DNA of 64,000 bases from Oscillospiraceae bacterium (lineage in GTDB: Bacteria > Bacillota > Clostridia > Oscillospirales > Ruminococcaceae). Shown here piece by piece: positions 34,870 to 44,601 of the stretch. Every line of letters begins with the position of its first letter. Position 1 is the first letter of the stretch. The position numbers were made by a program, and so were the translations under genes. The notes under the pieces are model-generated. The model did not search any database, was not told the DNA's origin, and saw only the letters and a program-made list of their open reading frames with translations. The stretch is from assembly GCA_020024285.1 (NCBI GenBank), contig JAHHTZ010000008.1, forward strand, positions 1-64,000. The letters run 5' to 3'.

Positions 34870-34886
34870 GGCATGTTGGGGAAAGG

Positions 34887-35963
34887 TCAGCTGTTTTTGA
34901 TGTGCAGGGTCTGGGTCGGGAAGGCGAAGGAGCAGCCTTCTTCCTCCACGATCTTCATGACTTCGAGGTTCACGGCTTCCTTCACCTTCTGATAGGGCGC
35001 GAAGGCTGTTTCCGTGGAAAAATAGAGAATGGAGATTTCAAGGCTCGAATCGAGGAAGGCGTTGAAGTTCACCACGGCGCTGCCCGGCACCACGCCTTCA
35101 TGATCCTGAAGCAGCTCCTCAATGCGCGCAACACAGCGGCGCAGCTGTTCGCTCGTGGTGCCGTATTCTACCCCCACCGAGAAGGTGACGCGGCGTTTTT
35201 CCATGCGGCTCCAGTTGGTGATGGGCTGGCTTGTGAGGGTGGAGTTTGGCACCACGACCTGTGCATTTGTGAAGGTGCGGATGCGTGTGCTGCGAAAGGT
35301 GATGTCCTCCACAACGCCCTCGATGGTCGGGGTCTGAATCCAGTCCTCCACGGAGAACGGGCGGTCAAGCAGGATCACAAGTCCGCTGAACAGATTGGAT
35401 GCGGTGTCCTGTGCAGCAAGGGCGAAGGTCAGACCGCCAAGTCCAAGACCGGTGATGAGTGCGGTGACTTCGACGCCTGCCTCCGAGAGCATGATGATGA
35501 CGGCGAATGCCACGATCAGCACCTTGACCGCCTTGTTGAGGAAGGTGATGAGTGTCTTGCTCAGGTTTACATTGAGCTGCTCGCCAATGGTTTGATTGGC
35601 ACTGAACACCCACTTTGACGCCGAATCCCAAAAGCGCAGCAGCACCCAGGTGATAAGGGCGATGATGGCGATGCGAAAGGCGTGGTTGACAAGCGGATAG
35701 CCGTATACGCCGAGGATGCTCAGGGCAAGATATGCCCCAAAAAGCGCGAACATGGAGTGGCAGGGGACAAGGGTCTGCTTGATGTCATCGAGCGAGATCC
35801 ACTCTTTGCGGTGGCAGAGGATGCGGTGGAGGATCTTCGCAATCAGGCTTGTGAGGCGCTGCTTGAGCCCCCACAGTGCCAAAAATACAAGGACAGCAGC
35901 ACCGATGCGGATGAAAAACAGATATTCAAGCAAAAATTCGGGGATGAGCGATTCAAAGAACAT
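34887..35963 (-). CDS. MscS family mechanosensitive channel
   Basis: Small-conductance mechanosensitive channel protecting against osmotic down-shock; 358 residues, somewhat longer than E. coli MscS (286). Seen: four to five membrane helices, then the pore-lining helix and start of the beta domain, GLGLGGLTFALAAQDTASNL, followed by FSGLVILLDRPFSVEDWI and a C-terminal alpha/beta domain. GAGAGGAG sets the ATG at 35961-35963; upstream in-frame sequence to 36017 has no ribosome site. Confidence 0.93.
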   Translation of the reverse strand: MFFESLIPEFLLEYLFFIRIGAAVLVFLALWGLKQRLTSLIAKILHRILCHRKEWISLDDIKQTLVPCHSMFALFGAYLALSILGVYGYPLVNHAFRIAIIALITWVLLRFWDSASKWVFSANQTIGEQLNVNLSKTLITFLNKAVKVLIVAFAVIIMLSEAGVEVTALITGLGLGGLTFALAAQDTASNLFSGLVILLDRPFSVEDWIQTPTIEGVVEDITFRSTRIRTFTNAQVVVPNSTLTSQPITNWSRMEKRRVTFSVGVEYGTTSEQLRRCVARIEELLQDHEGVVPGSAVVNFNAFLDSSLEISILYFSTETAFAPYQKVKEAVNLEVMKIVEEEGCSFAFPTQTLHIKNS

Positions 35964-36046
35964 AAAAAAACTCCTCTCATTGATGGATGGGGACGACCCC
36001 AACCCATTATACGGCATTCTATGAGAAAAACAAGATGGTAAAAAGC

Positions 36047-36077
36047 AAAAACGGATGGGGGAATCCCCATCCGTTTT
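36047..36077 (-). terminator. Terminator of the DUF4349 gene
   Basis: AAAACGGATGGGG-GAAT-CCCCATCCGTTTT hairpin downstream of the minus-strand stop. Confidence 0.9.
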
Positions 36078-36105
36078 GCATCAGCGCGTCAGAAAACGGG
36101 GTCTG

Positions 36106-37113
36106 TTATTTTTCCTTCGGAGCATCCTGCTTCGGTTCGCTCGGCGCACCGGCGGGCGGATTCTTCTTTGGAGCAGGGGGAAGCTTCGCTTTTTTGCGGC
36201 GCAGCTTGCGGATCAGCAGGACAATCAGGACGATCACAACTGCAACGATCAGCAGGATCGGGCTGTCTGCAATCAGGAAGATCAAAAATTCCTCCGCAAA
36301 GATGCGGATGCGGTAGAGAGAATCCCGGAAGCCGGAGGAAATGCGCTCGCCGAATGTTTCGGAGCTGACGTCGCTCATCCTCTTTACCTCATGGACGCTG
36401 AGGGTGACAGTGCTGTAATCGATGAGATCGTCGTAGCGGCGCAGGGTGGAGGCATAGCCATCGAGCTGGTAATGCAGCTCGGACAGGCGCGCTTCCAGCT
36501 GGATGATATCTTCAAGCCGGGTCGCCTGCTTGAGCAGCTCGAGGAGCTTTTGCTCTTCAAGCTCGAGGGTTTGCTTGCGCGCCTCGTTGTCGGCGTAATC
36601 GAGGGTGATGTTTTCGCTCCATTTGCTGGTGTCTGTCACATTGCCGATGGTGCCGACCTGATTGAGGAACGCGTCAAGATTTTTTGTCGGGATGCGCACG
36701 GTGTAGCTGCCGCCGCGCGCCATGTTCTGACCATTGAGTCGCTTGCCGCCGTAGGTTTCGGAGCTTTCGATAAAGCCCTCATATTCCTTGACGGATTCGT
36801 TCATCTTTTCGATGAGCTCGTCGTAGTTGAGGGTTTCGACACTGACGCTGGCGCGCCAGATGAGCTTGATGTTTTTTTCCTGCATCGGCTCCATCGGTGC
36901 GGCGGAATCGATGCCCATGCCGCGATCCCCGTCGGGGGTGCCTTCACCCGGCGGCGCAGCCGGTGCAGCGGAATCCATCATCGACTCGCTGCTTTCCGGC
37001 ATTGCCTCATTTTTGCTCATGTCCATGCCCGACGATGCGCCGCAGGCACTGAGCATCAGGCACAGCGCAAGGGTAAGGGCGGCAAGAGAAGAAGTAAACG
37101 ACCGTTTCATCAT
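36106..37113 (-). CDS. DUF4349 lipoprotein
   Basis: Lipid-anchored envelope protein of 335 residues. Seen: signal peptide with lipobox LSAC, a Ser/Met/Pro-rich linker, the DUF4349 domain (~80-270) with a long helical part (LELEEQKLLELLKQATRLED) that looks coiled-coil, one strong membrane helix near the C-terminus (SPILLIVAVVIVLIVLLI), and a basic, Pro-rich cytosolic tail. The lipoprotein-plus-TM arrangement is normal for this family, whose function is unknown. Two adjacent ATG codons follow AGGAGG; the second (37110) has the better spacing. Confidence 0.88.
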   Translation of the reverse strand: MMKRSFTSSLAALTLALCLMLSACGASSGMDMSKNEAMPESSESMMDSAAPAAPPGEGTPDGDRGMGIDSAAPMEPMQEKNIKLIWRASVSVETLNYDELIEKMNESVKEYEGFIESSETYGGKRLNGQNMARGGSYTVRIPTKNLDAFLNQVGTIGNVTDTSKWSENITLDYADNEARKQTLELEEQKLLELLKQATRLEDIIQLEARLSELHYQLDGYASTLRRYDDLIDYSTVTLSVHEVKRMSDVSSETFGERISSGFRDSLYRIRIFAEEFLIFLIADSPILLIVAVVIVLIVLLIRKLRRKKAKLPPAPKKNPPAGAPSEPKQDAPKEK

Positions 37114-37376
37114 AGAACCTCCTTATCAACCGTTTGTTTTTTGCGGGAGCGTCCTGCAAAGGGGCGCTCCGGCGGGATTTTCGGTACTGATTTCACTTTA
37201 ATAGTATCATATCGGGGAGATATTACTTCACAAAAAGAAAATAATTGGAGGATGATACAAAAGTTTTCGGAAAATTTATACATTACAAATCAAAAAGTCC
37301 GGCAGCAATCTACACAAAAGGGAAATAATAGTGTATTATTTAAAAGCAGAAAAAACGTGCGAAGGAGGAAGCGTCC

Positions 37377-38852
37377 ATGAGAGCAAGCGGAATTTTAATG
37401 CACATCAGCAGTCTGCCCCAGTCCTGCGGGATCGGCACCCTCGGGCGGGAAGCGTACCGCTTTGTGGATTTTTTGCAGCAGTCCCACCAGAAATATTGGC
37501 AGGTGCTGCCGCTGTGTCCGACGGAGGAAGGGGATTCGCCCTATCAGTCGAGCTGTGTGTTCGCCGGAAACCCCTATTTCATCGACCTTGACTTTTTGCA
37601 GAAGGAAGGGCTTTTGCTCAAGGAGGAAATCGAGGGGAGCTGGGGGGACGATGCGCAGCAGGTGGATTTTGAGCTGCTGCGCCGGAGAAGGCTCCCCGTG
37701 CTGTATCGGGCATATCAGCGCTTTCGCCCGAACGCAGGATACCGCCGCTTTTGCCGCCTGAATGAAGGCTGGCTTTGCGACTACGCCCTCTTCTGCGCCC
37801 TGCGCGAGCAGTACGGCGCCCCGTGGACCGCATGGAGCGAGCCGCTTCGCACACGCGATAAAAAGGCGCTCAAACAGGCATCGGAGGAGCTTGTTTTACA
37901 CATCGATTTTTATAAATTTTTGCAGTTTAAGTTCTATGAGCAGTGGGGCTATCTCAAGCGGTATGCCAACCGCCACGGCATCAAAATCATCGGGGATCTG
38001 CCCATCTATGTGGCGGCGGACAGCTGCGACGTCTGGGCAAATCAGGAGCTGTTTTGGCTCGATTCGGACGGCTGCCCCACCGCTGTGGCAGGCTGTCCGC
38101 CCGATGCGTTTTCGGCTGAGGGGCAGCTGTGGAACAATCCGCTCTACCGCTGGGACCGCATGAAGCGATCGGGCTATCGCTTTTGGGTGGAGCGGGTGCG
38201 TCAGGCGCAGACGCTCTTCGATGTCATCCGCATCGACCACTTCCGCGGACTGGAGAGCTATTATTCCATCCCGGCAGGCGATCCCACCGCCGAGCACGGA
38301 CACTGGGAAAAGGGTCCCGGTGTGCGCCTGTTCCGCGCCATCGAGCGCAAACTCGGCAGGGTGGAGTTTTTGGCGGAGGACCTCGGGATGCTCACCCCGC
38401 AGGTGCACGAGCTGAGAGAGCGGCTTAAAATGCCGGGGATGCGCATCTTGCAGTTTGCCTTTTCGCTCGATGAGGAGAGCACCTACCTTCCGCACAACTG
38501 CATCGAAAATACCGTAGTATATACAGGAACACACGACAATAACACGGCGCTTGGCTGGTTTGACAGCCTGAGCGCGCCGGAGCAGCAGTTTGTCCTGCGC
38601 TATATCCGTGCGAAAGACCGCAGCGAACTGAGCTGGGCACTCATCGGGGCGGCATGGGGCAGCACGGCACAGCTTGCCGTTGCGCAGATGCAGGATGTGC
38701 TCGACCTTGGGGCGCAGGCGCGGATGAATACCCCTGCCACCGTGGGTCAAAACTGGAAATGGCGGATGCTGCCGGGGGCGGCAGATTGTTCGCTTGCCCA
38801 TCGGCTTGCAGAGCTTACCGATCTGTATTTTCGCAGCAGGAACGAGAGATAG
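37377..38852 (+). CDS. malQ: 4-alpha-glucanotransferase (GH77)
   Basis: Transfers alpha-1,4-glucan segments between maltodextrins; works with glycogen phosphorylase, encoded 15 bases downstream. 491 residues, normal length. Seen: start ASGILMHISSLPQSCGIGTL, the nucleophile region VIRIDHFRGLESYY, acid/base region VEFLAEDLGMLTPQV, and VVYTGTHDNNTALGWF with the third catalytic Asp. GGAGG precedes the ATG at 37377. The two genes make a compact glycogen/maltodextrin-degradation operon. Confidence 0.96.
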   Translation: MRASGILMHISSLPQSCGIGTLGREAYRFVDFLQQSHQKYWQVLPLCPTEEGDSPYQSSCVFAGNPYFIDLDFLQKEGLLLKEEIEGSWGDDAQQVDFELLRRRRLPVLYRAYQRFRPNAGYRRFCRLNEGWLCDYALFCALREQYGAPWTAWSEPLRTRDKKALKQASEELVLHIDFYKFLQFKFYEQWGYLKRYANRHGIKIIGDLPIYVAADSCDVWANQELFWLDSDGCPTAVAGCPPDAFSAEGQLWNNPLYRWDRMKRSGYRFWVERVRQAQTLFDVIRIDHFRGLESYYSIPAGDPTAEHGHWEKGPGVRLFRAIERKLGRVEFLAEDLGMLTPQVHELRERLKMPGMRILQFAFSLDEESTYLPHNCIENTVVYTGTHDNNTALGWFDSLSAPEQQFVLRYIRAKDRSELSWALIGAAWGSTAQLAVAQMQDVLDLGAQARMNTPATVGQNWKWRMLPGAADCSLAHRLAELTDLYFRSRNER

Positions 38853-38867
38853 AGGAGGGACCTTCCA

Positions 38868-41225
38868 ATGAAACAATGCAATCGAATGGAACCGATCGAG
38901 CTGCTTCTTCGTGCAGCAACGGGCGGCACACTCAAAACAGCAACGAGCCGCCAGCGCTATGAAGCGCTGTGCGCCGAGCTGATGGCGGAAATTGCGCCCG
39001 TCTGGGAAGAAACCGAGGAAAAACAGCAGCACCAAAAGCGCGCGTACTATATTTCGGCAGAATTTCTGATGGGGCGCGCCATCTACAACAATCTCTTTGC
39101 GCTGCGCGCGCTGGAGGACGTGAAGCAGGAATGGAAGGAAGCAGGATTTCGCCCCGAGGAGTGGGAGCAGGAGGAGGACGCAGCGCTCGGAAACGGGGGA
39201 CTTGGCAGGCTTGCCGCGTGTTTCCTCGATTCGGCGGCGACCCTGCATCTGCCGCTGGATGGCTACGGCATCCGCTACCGCTTCGGATTGTTCCGCCAGA
39301 GCATCGGCAACGGCATTCAAAAGGAAGAACCGGACGACTGGACCCGCGCAGGCGACCCGTGGTCCGTGCGCTGCGAGGAGGATTCGGTCACCATCTACTT
39401 TGCAGGGCAGACGGTTCGCGCCGTGCCCTACGATATGCCGATACTCGGCTTTGGGGGCAAGTGCGTCAACACGCTGCGCCTGTGGCAGAGCGAACCGATC
39501 TGCCCGCTGGACCTCAACGCCTTCAACGACCAAAACTATGCAGAAGCCTTCCGCGAGCAGGAGCAGGCACAGCGCATTTCTCAGGTGCTGTATCCGAACG
39601 ATACCACCGACGACGGAAAGATCCTGCGCCTAAAGCAGGAATACTTCCTCGTGAGTGCATCGCTTCAGGACCTCATGAAACGCTACAAAGCCGTACATGG
39701 AAAAGACTTTGCGTCCTTGGGGGACTGGATCGCCGTCCAGCTCAACGACACCCACCCTGTCCTTGCCATCCCGGAGCTTGTGCGCATCCTTCTGATGGAG
39801 GACGTGGAATGGGACGATGCGGTGCAAATTACAAGGAAGGTCTTTTCCTATACAAACCACACCGTGATGGCGGAGGCGATGGAAAAATGGAACGTGGAGC
39901 TCTTTACCTCCGTATTGCCGCATATTTATCAAATCATCTGCTCGCTCGATGACACGCTCAAAAAGGAGCTGACCGAAAAGAACCTCGCGCCGCAACGCTT
40001 TGGGGAATATGCCCTCATCGACGGGGGAGAGGTCCACACGGCGCGCCTTGCATCCTATATGAGCCACCGGATCAACGGCGTTGCAAAAATCCATACCGAA
40101 ATCCTTAGAGAATCCGTCCTTGCGCCGTGGGCGACGCTCTATCCCGAACGGATCATCAATGAAACAAACGGCATCACGCCGCGCCGCTGGATCGGGCTGT
40201 GCAATCCGCAGCTCTCCGCCCTCATCACAAGGCTTTTGGGGGACGACGGCTGGCTCACCGACCTTTCCCGCCTGGGAGAGCTCAAACAATATGCAAACGA
40301 TGACAACATCATCCGCGAATTTTTGCAGATCAAACAGCAGAAAAAGGAGGAGCTGTGCGCCTTTATGCAGCAAAAGGAGCGCGCCACCCTCGATGCGTCC
40401 TCGATGTTTGATATTCAGGTCAAGCGCTTCCATGAATATAAGCGTCAGACCATGAACGCACTGGGACTTTTGATGATTTACTTTCGGCTCAAGGACCATA
40501 AGCTCGAACACTTCCAGCCGATGACCGTCCTCTTCGGCGGAAAGGCGGCGTCGGGCTATCGCCGCGCAAAGGCTGCCATCAAGCTCATCCGCGAGATCGC
40601 CGTCCTCATCAACACCGACCCCGAGATGCAGGGAAAGCTCAAGGTCGTGTTTGCCATCGACTATAACGTGTCCTATGCGGAGAAGATCATCCCTGCGGCA
40701 GACGTTTCGGAGCAGATTTCCACTGCCGGCACGGAGGCATCCGGTACGAGCAACATGAAGTTTATGGCAAACGGTGCCGTCACCCTTGGGACGATGGACG
40801 GCGCAAACATCGAGATCGTGGAGCAGGCAGGGGAAGAAAACAACTACATCTTCGGCATGCGCGCCAAAGAGGTGCAGAAATTGAAGGGCAGCTACGACCC
40901 CAAAGCTCTCTGCGCGCAGGACGAGGAGATCCGCCGCGTGCTCGATGCCCTTGTGGACGGGACGCTCGAGGATTCGGGCGGGATGCTGCGTGAGCTGCAC
41001 GATTCCCTGCTGGAACCCACCTACAACGACGCCGACCACTATATGGTGCTGGCAGACCTCAAGCCGTATGTCGAGGCAAGACTGCGCGCCAACCGCGACT
41101 ATGATGACAAGCTCTCCTTTGGCAGAAAATGCTGGAACAACCTTTCCTCCTGCGGGATATTTTCGAGTGACCGCACCGTTCTCGGCTATGCCAAGGATAT
41201 CTGGAGGATCGAACCGCTTTTCTAA
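38868..41225 (+). CDS. glgP: Glycogen/maltodextrin phosphorylase
   Basis: PLP enzyme releasing glucose-1-phosphate from alpha-1,4-glucans; GT35 family. 785 residues, slightly shorter than E. coli GlgP (815). Seen: YYISAEFLMGRAIYNNL near the N-terminus, ALGNGGLGRLAACFLDS, LNDTHPVLAIPEL, FHEYKRQTMNALG, and the PLP-lysine region TEASGTSNMKFMANGA. GGAGGG precedes the ATG. It follows malQ by 15 bases, and a sensor kinase gene starts 50 bases downstream, possibly co-transcribed. Confidence 0.96.
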   Translation: MKQCNRMEPIELLLRAATGGTLKTATSRQRYEALCAELMAEIAPVWEETEEKQQHQKRAYYISAEFLMGRAIYNNLFALRALEDVKQEWKEAGFRPEEWEQEEDAALGNGGLGRLAACFLDSAATLHLPLDGYGIRYRFGLFRQSIGNGIQKEEPDDWTRAGDPWSVRCEEDSVTIYFAGQTVRAVPYDMPILGFGGKCVNTLRLWQSEPICPLDLNAFNDQNYAEAFREQEQAQRISQVLYPNDTTDDGKILRLKQEYFLVSASLQDLMKRYKAVHGKDFASLGDWIAVQLNDTHPVLAIPELVRILLMEDVEWDDAVQITRKVFSYTNHTVMAEAMEKWNVELFTSVLPHIYQIICSLDDTLKKELTEKNLAPQRFGEYALIDGGEVHTARLASYMSHRINGVAKIHTEILRESVLAPWATLYPERIINETNGITPRRWIGLCNPQLSALITRLLGDDGWLTDLSRLGELKQYANDDNIIREFLQIKQQKKEELCAFMQQKERATLDASSMFDIQVKRFHEYKRQTMNALGLLMIYFRLKDHKLEHFQPMTVLFGGKAASGYRRAKAAIKLIREIAVLINTDPEMQGKLKVVFAIDYNVSYAEKIIPAADVSEQISTAGTEASGTSNMKFMANGAVTLGTMDGANIEIVEQAGEENNYIFGMRAKEVQKLKGSYDPKALCAQDEEIRRVLDALVDGTLEDSGGMLRELHDSLLEPTYNDADHYMVLADLKPYVEARLRANRDYDDKLSFGRKCWNNLSSCGIFSSDRTVLGYAKDIWRIEPLF

Positions 41226-41275
41226 GGCGGAGCATCTTCCGAACGCCAAAAACAAGGAGGGGACAACGCAACGCT

Positions 41276-42568
41276 ATGGAAGGCAAAAAACAACATCCTG
41301 CCGCCTCCCACCGCGATCGTCTTATGCTGCTGTGTGCATTGACGATGGTGGCAGTGGCGCAGCTCAACATCAATCTCATCATCAACGGATTTAAAATATC
41401 GCTCGGTGTCATCTTCTTCCCGGTGTTTTATTTTCTCATCGAAGATTTTCGCACCGTGTTTGTCACGATGATCGTGGCACCGGGGGTGCTTTTTCTGCGC
41501 GCCCTCCTCGCCTGGGCGACCAAATTTTCACTGGGGGAATCGATCCTCAACAATGCGCCCGAAATGATCTTCTATCTTCTATACGGCGTGCTGTTTTGGA
41601 TGCTCACCAAAAAGCTCGATTTTCGCAAATACCATCTGAGCCACTTCCTCTACCTCATGGGCATCGACTTCCTCTCCAACCTCGGGGAGCTGCTGGTGCG
41701 CCTTGGGGGAGGCATCCTCGATGCGCAGATTTTGCAGCGCATCGCTGTGGTGGCGGTGGGGCGCTCCCTTCTGGCGGCGCTTATCATCGGGGCATTTTCT
41801 CTCTACAGCGACCTCACCCTGCGCCGCGACGAGCGCGAGCGGTACAAAAAGCTGCTGTTTTTGGTGTCGCAGATGAAGGGGGAGCTTATCTGGATGAACA
41901 AGAACACCGCCGCCATCGAAAAGACGATGGCGATCTCCTACCAGCTGTACAACGAACTGTCGCAAAGCTCGGAGCCGCAGCTGGCGCAGAAGGCGCTCAC
42001 CGTGGCAAAGGACGTGCACGAGGTGAAAAAGGAATATAAGCTCATCATCAAGGGACTGTCCGAAGCGCTCAACACCGAGATTCAGGAGAAGGGGATGTGG
42101 ATCTCCTACCTGCTGGAAATTTTGCAGGAGGGGACAGAGCATCTGTGCGAATCCCTCCAAAAGCAGGCGCATCTTGAGGTGGTATGCACCGATGATTTTT
42201 ACACCAATCAGCACTACTACCTCATGTCCATCCTGCGAAACCTGCTGACAAATGCGCTCGAAGCGCTGGAGGAGGGCGAGGCGCACCTTTTGCTGTGCGT
42301 GGAAAAGGCAGGGGACGAAATCGTCTTTTCGGTGGAGGACGACTGCGGCGGCATCGAGGAAGAATATCTCGAGCTCATCTTCCATCCCGGATTTTCGACG
42401 AAGTTCAGCGAAACAACGGGGGAAGTCAACCGCGGGCTGGGGCTCCCGCTTGTCCATGATATGGTGACACAGAAGCTGGGAGGGACCATCACCGTCCAGC
42501 CAAAACCGGGCGGGACCCGCTTTGAAATCAGGATACCGGCAGAAAAACTGGAGGTAATACAGGAATGA
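41276..42568 (+). CDS. GHKL-type sensor histidine kinase
   Basis: Membrane sensor kinase of 430 residues. Seen: about six N-terminal membrane segments (residues ~15-185), a helical dimerisation region, and a C-terminal ATP-binding domain with N-box NLLTNALEAL, DDCGGI G1 box and GLGLPLVHDMV G2 box. No classical H-box motif is obvious. The layout resembles the YcbA/GlnK kinase that in Bacillus responds to glutamine. Its stop overlaps the start of the response regulator by four bases (ATGA), so translation is coupled. It starts 50 bases after glycogen phosphorylase. Confidence 0.85.
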   Translation: MEGKKQHPAASHRDRLMLLCALTMVAVAQLNINLIINGFKISLGVIFFPVFYFLIEDFRTVFVTMIVAPGVLFLRALLAWATKFSLGESILNNAPEMIFYLLYGVLFWMLTKKLDFRKYHLSHFLYLMGIDFLSNLGELLVRLGGGILDAQILQRIAVVAVGRSLLAALIIGAFSLYSDLTLRRDERERYKKLLFLVSQMKGELIWMNKNTAAIEKTMAISYQLYNELSQSSEPQLAQKALTVAKDVHEVKKEYKLIIKGLSEALNTEIQEKGMWISYLLEILQEGTEHLCESLQKQAHLEVVCTDDFYTNQHYYLMSILRNLLTNALEALEEGEAHLLLCVEKAGDEIVFSVEDDCGGIEEEYLELIFHPGFSTKFSETTGEVNRGLGLPLVHDMVTQKLGGTITVQPKPGGTRFEIRIPAEKLEVIQE

Positions 42569-43434
42569 AATTATATCTGATCGACGACGATGACAACGTT
42601 TGCCGCATCCTCAAAATCCTCATTGAGAAGAAAAAGCTCGGGGAAGTGTGCGGCATGGCATCCAACGGACTGGATGCGCTGGAGGACCTTGCGTACATCA
42701 CCCCCGACATTGTCATCGTAGATTTGCTGATGCCGCTCATGGACGGCATCACCTTTGTAAAAAAGGCGAAGGAGAGCTACCCGGAGCTGAGCTTCATCAT
42801 GCTCTCGCAGGTGGACAGCAAGGAGATGGTTTCGCAGGCGTATCAAAGCGGCATCACCTTCTTCATCCAAAAGCCCGTCAACGGCGTGGAGGTGGAGCGT
42901 GTGCTCCTGAGCGTCATCGAAACCATCAAGATGCGCCGCACCTTCAATCAGGTGCAGTCGCTTTTGGGGCTGGAACCGGCAGCGGCAAGCCAGCTCATCG
43001 ATGAGCTGGGAAAACCGGCAGTGTCAAGGGAAGAAAAACCGTATATGAAGAAGATGCGCTCCATCCTGCAAACGCTGGGCATCCTCGGCGAGAGCGGCAG
43101 CGGCGATATCCTCACAGTGGGGGAATATATCATCGAGCAAAACTCTGAGGACGGGCGCTTTTCGGTTTCCGATCTGTGCAGCCGCTTTTCCCCCGCAAAC
43201 CCCAAGGCGATGGAGCAGCGCATCCGCCGCGCCGTGGCGTCAGGGCTTACAAACCTTGCCAATATGGGCATCGAAACCTACGGCAGCGAAACCTTCAACG
43301 AGCTGGCAGGAAGCCTTTACAGCTTTGAGCAGATCCGCCGCGAGATGGATTATATCCGCGGAAAATCCGACCTGCACGGCAAGGTGTCACTGAAAAACTT
43401 CATCAATGCACTCGTCTTTGCAAGCACCAATTAA
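42565..43434 (+). CDS. Response regulator, YcbB/GlnL-like
   Basis: Two-domain response regulator of 289 residues. Seen: receiver domain with acidic pocket (LIDDDDN), phosphoacceptor in IVIVDLLMPLMDG, and Lys in FFIQKPV; then a C-terminal helical domain (~130-285) with the FSVSDLCSRFSPANPKAMEQ and GLTNLANMGIETYG motifs of the YcbB family DNA-binding domain. In Bacillus, YcbB (GlnL) activates glutamine use genes; here the targets are unknown. It could act on the glycogen genes upstream or on transporters elsewhere. Followed by a strong terminator. Confidence 0.85.
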   Translation: MKLYLIDDDDNVCRILKILIEKKKLGEVCGMASNGLDALEDLAYITPDIVIVDLLMPLMDGITFVKKAKESYPELSFIMLSQVDSKEMVSQAYQSGITFFIQKPVNGVEVERVLLSVIETIKMRRTFNQVQSLLGLEPAAASQLIDELGKPAVSREEKPYMKKMRSILQTLGILGESGSGDILTVGEYIIEQNSEDGRFSVSDLCSRFSPANPKAMEQRIRRAVASGLTNLANMGIETYGSETFNELAGSLYSFEQIRREMDYIRGKSDLHGKVSLKNFINALVFASTN

Positions 43435-43467
43435 GCCTCTTGTGCATCGCGCAAAGGGGCGCAGCGC

Positions 43468-43502
43468 AAAAATCCCCGGCACAGAACGTGCCGGGGATTT
43501 TT
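43468..43502. terminator. Bidirectional terminator
   Basis: AAAAATCCCCGGCAC / GTGCCGGGGATTTTT hairpin between converging genes. Confidence 0.92.
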
Positions 43503-43545
43503 GCATTAGGATGTAATGACAACAGATAAAGATGGAATTGTTAAA

Positions 43546-44601
43546 TTATGCTTCCTCTGCAACACCGGCTGCATCGGGAAGGCAGGACTCCTTCTTGGCA
43601 GCGGATTTTTTGGCTTCCAGACGGCTGAAGACCATACCGCCTACATAGCCTGCGGCAAGACCGCCCAGAGCAGCCAGTACCAGTGCGCAGATCACGTTGA
43701 ATGCAGGGTTAAATCCGAACGGGGCAATCATACCGGGGATCGGGGAAGCAGTGCCGGGTGCGTTGTTCACGATGCCGAAGGCTGCTGCTGCAAGTCCAGC
43801 CAGACCGCCGCCGAAGAAGTTGGAAACGAAGATCGGGATCGGGTGAGCGGTGATGATGTGTGCCTGGGTGAGTGGTTCGAGCATAACCGCGATCATGTTG
43901 CTGCGGTCGCCGTATTTCATTTTGTGGAAGATCATGCCGTTTGTGAAGGAACCGCCGAAGCATGCGATGGCTGCGATACCCATAGGAAGACCGGTCAGAC
44001 CGAGCATTGCGGTGAGTGCCATCGAGCTCAAAGGAGAGGTGCAGATCATCTTCATGATGCCGCCGAGGAGGAAGCCCATCACGATCGGGGACTGCTCGGC
44101 TGCTGCGGAGATGGTGCCGCCGATGAGGTTCAAAACGGAGCTGACAGCCGGGTCCACGGCAACGGCAATCAGACGAGCCAGCGGAGCCACGGTGAGTGCG
44201 CCGAGGATGACGTCAAGACCGGTGGGCAGATATTTTTCAATGTAAGGAGAGATCAAACCGATTGCATAGCCTGCGATGAAGCCCGGCAGGATGCCGAAGC
44301 CGCCGCATGCAAGACCGCCCACAAGAGCGAATACCGGGTTTGCACCCATTGCGATCGGAACCATAGTGGCTGCTGCCACACCGGACAGGCTGCCGGATAC
44401 AGAGCCGACCTGTGCAAGGAAGGAGATCCCAAGCAGGTCGCCGGTGATGAACTTGTGGACTGCCTCGATCAGAAACGATGCTACCGCAGCATTTGCCATA
44501 CCGGACATCGCCTGAGAGCCTTTTGGACATTTTAGACTAAATACAGAAAACATTGCAAGTGTCAAAAGCAAAAATCCCATTCCAGATAAAATTGTAAGCA
44601 T
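43546..44601 (-). CDS. PTS-type EIIC membrane protein (orphan)
   Basis: Membrane protein of 351 residues with about nine to ten hydrophobic segments and frequent Gly-rich turns. The pattern (GSVSGSLSGVAAATMVP, GFNPAFNVICALVLAALGG) matches the PTS_EIIC_2 family of PTS sugar transporter IIC-like proteins. No EIIA or EIIB gene is adjacent, so phosphotransfer partners would have to be encoded elsewhere, or the protein may work as a PTS-independent permease. Substrate unknown. It ends in a short basic/acidic cytosolic tail. Confidence 0.75.
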   Translation of the reverse strand: MLTILSGMGFLLLTLAMFSVFSLKCPKGSQAMSGMANAAVASFLIEAVHKFITGDLLGISFLAQVGSVSGSLSGVAAATMVPIAMGANPVFALVGGLACGGFGILPGFIAGYAIGLISPYIEKYLPTGLDVILGALTVAPLARLIAVAVDPAVSSVLNLIGGTISAAAEQSPIVMGFLLGGIMKMICTSPLSSMALTAMLGLTGLPMGIAAIACFGGSFTNGMIFHKMKYGDRSNMIAVMLEPLTQAHIITAHPIPIFVSNFFGGGLAGLAAAAFGIVNNAPGTASPIPGMIAPFGFNPAFNVICALVLAALGGLAAGYVGGMVFSRLEAKKSAAKKESCLPDAAGVAEEA

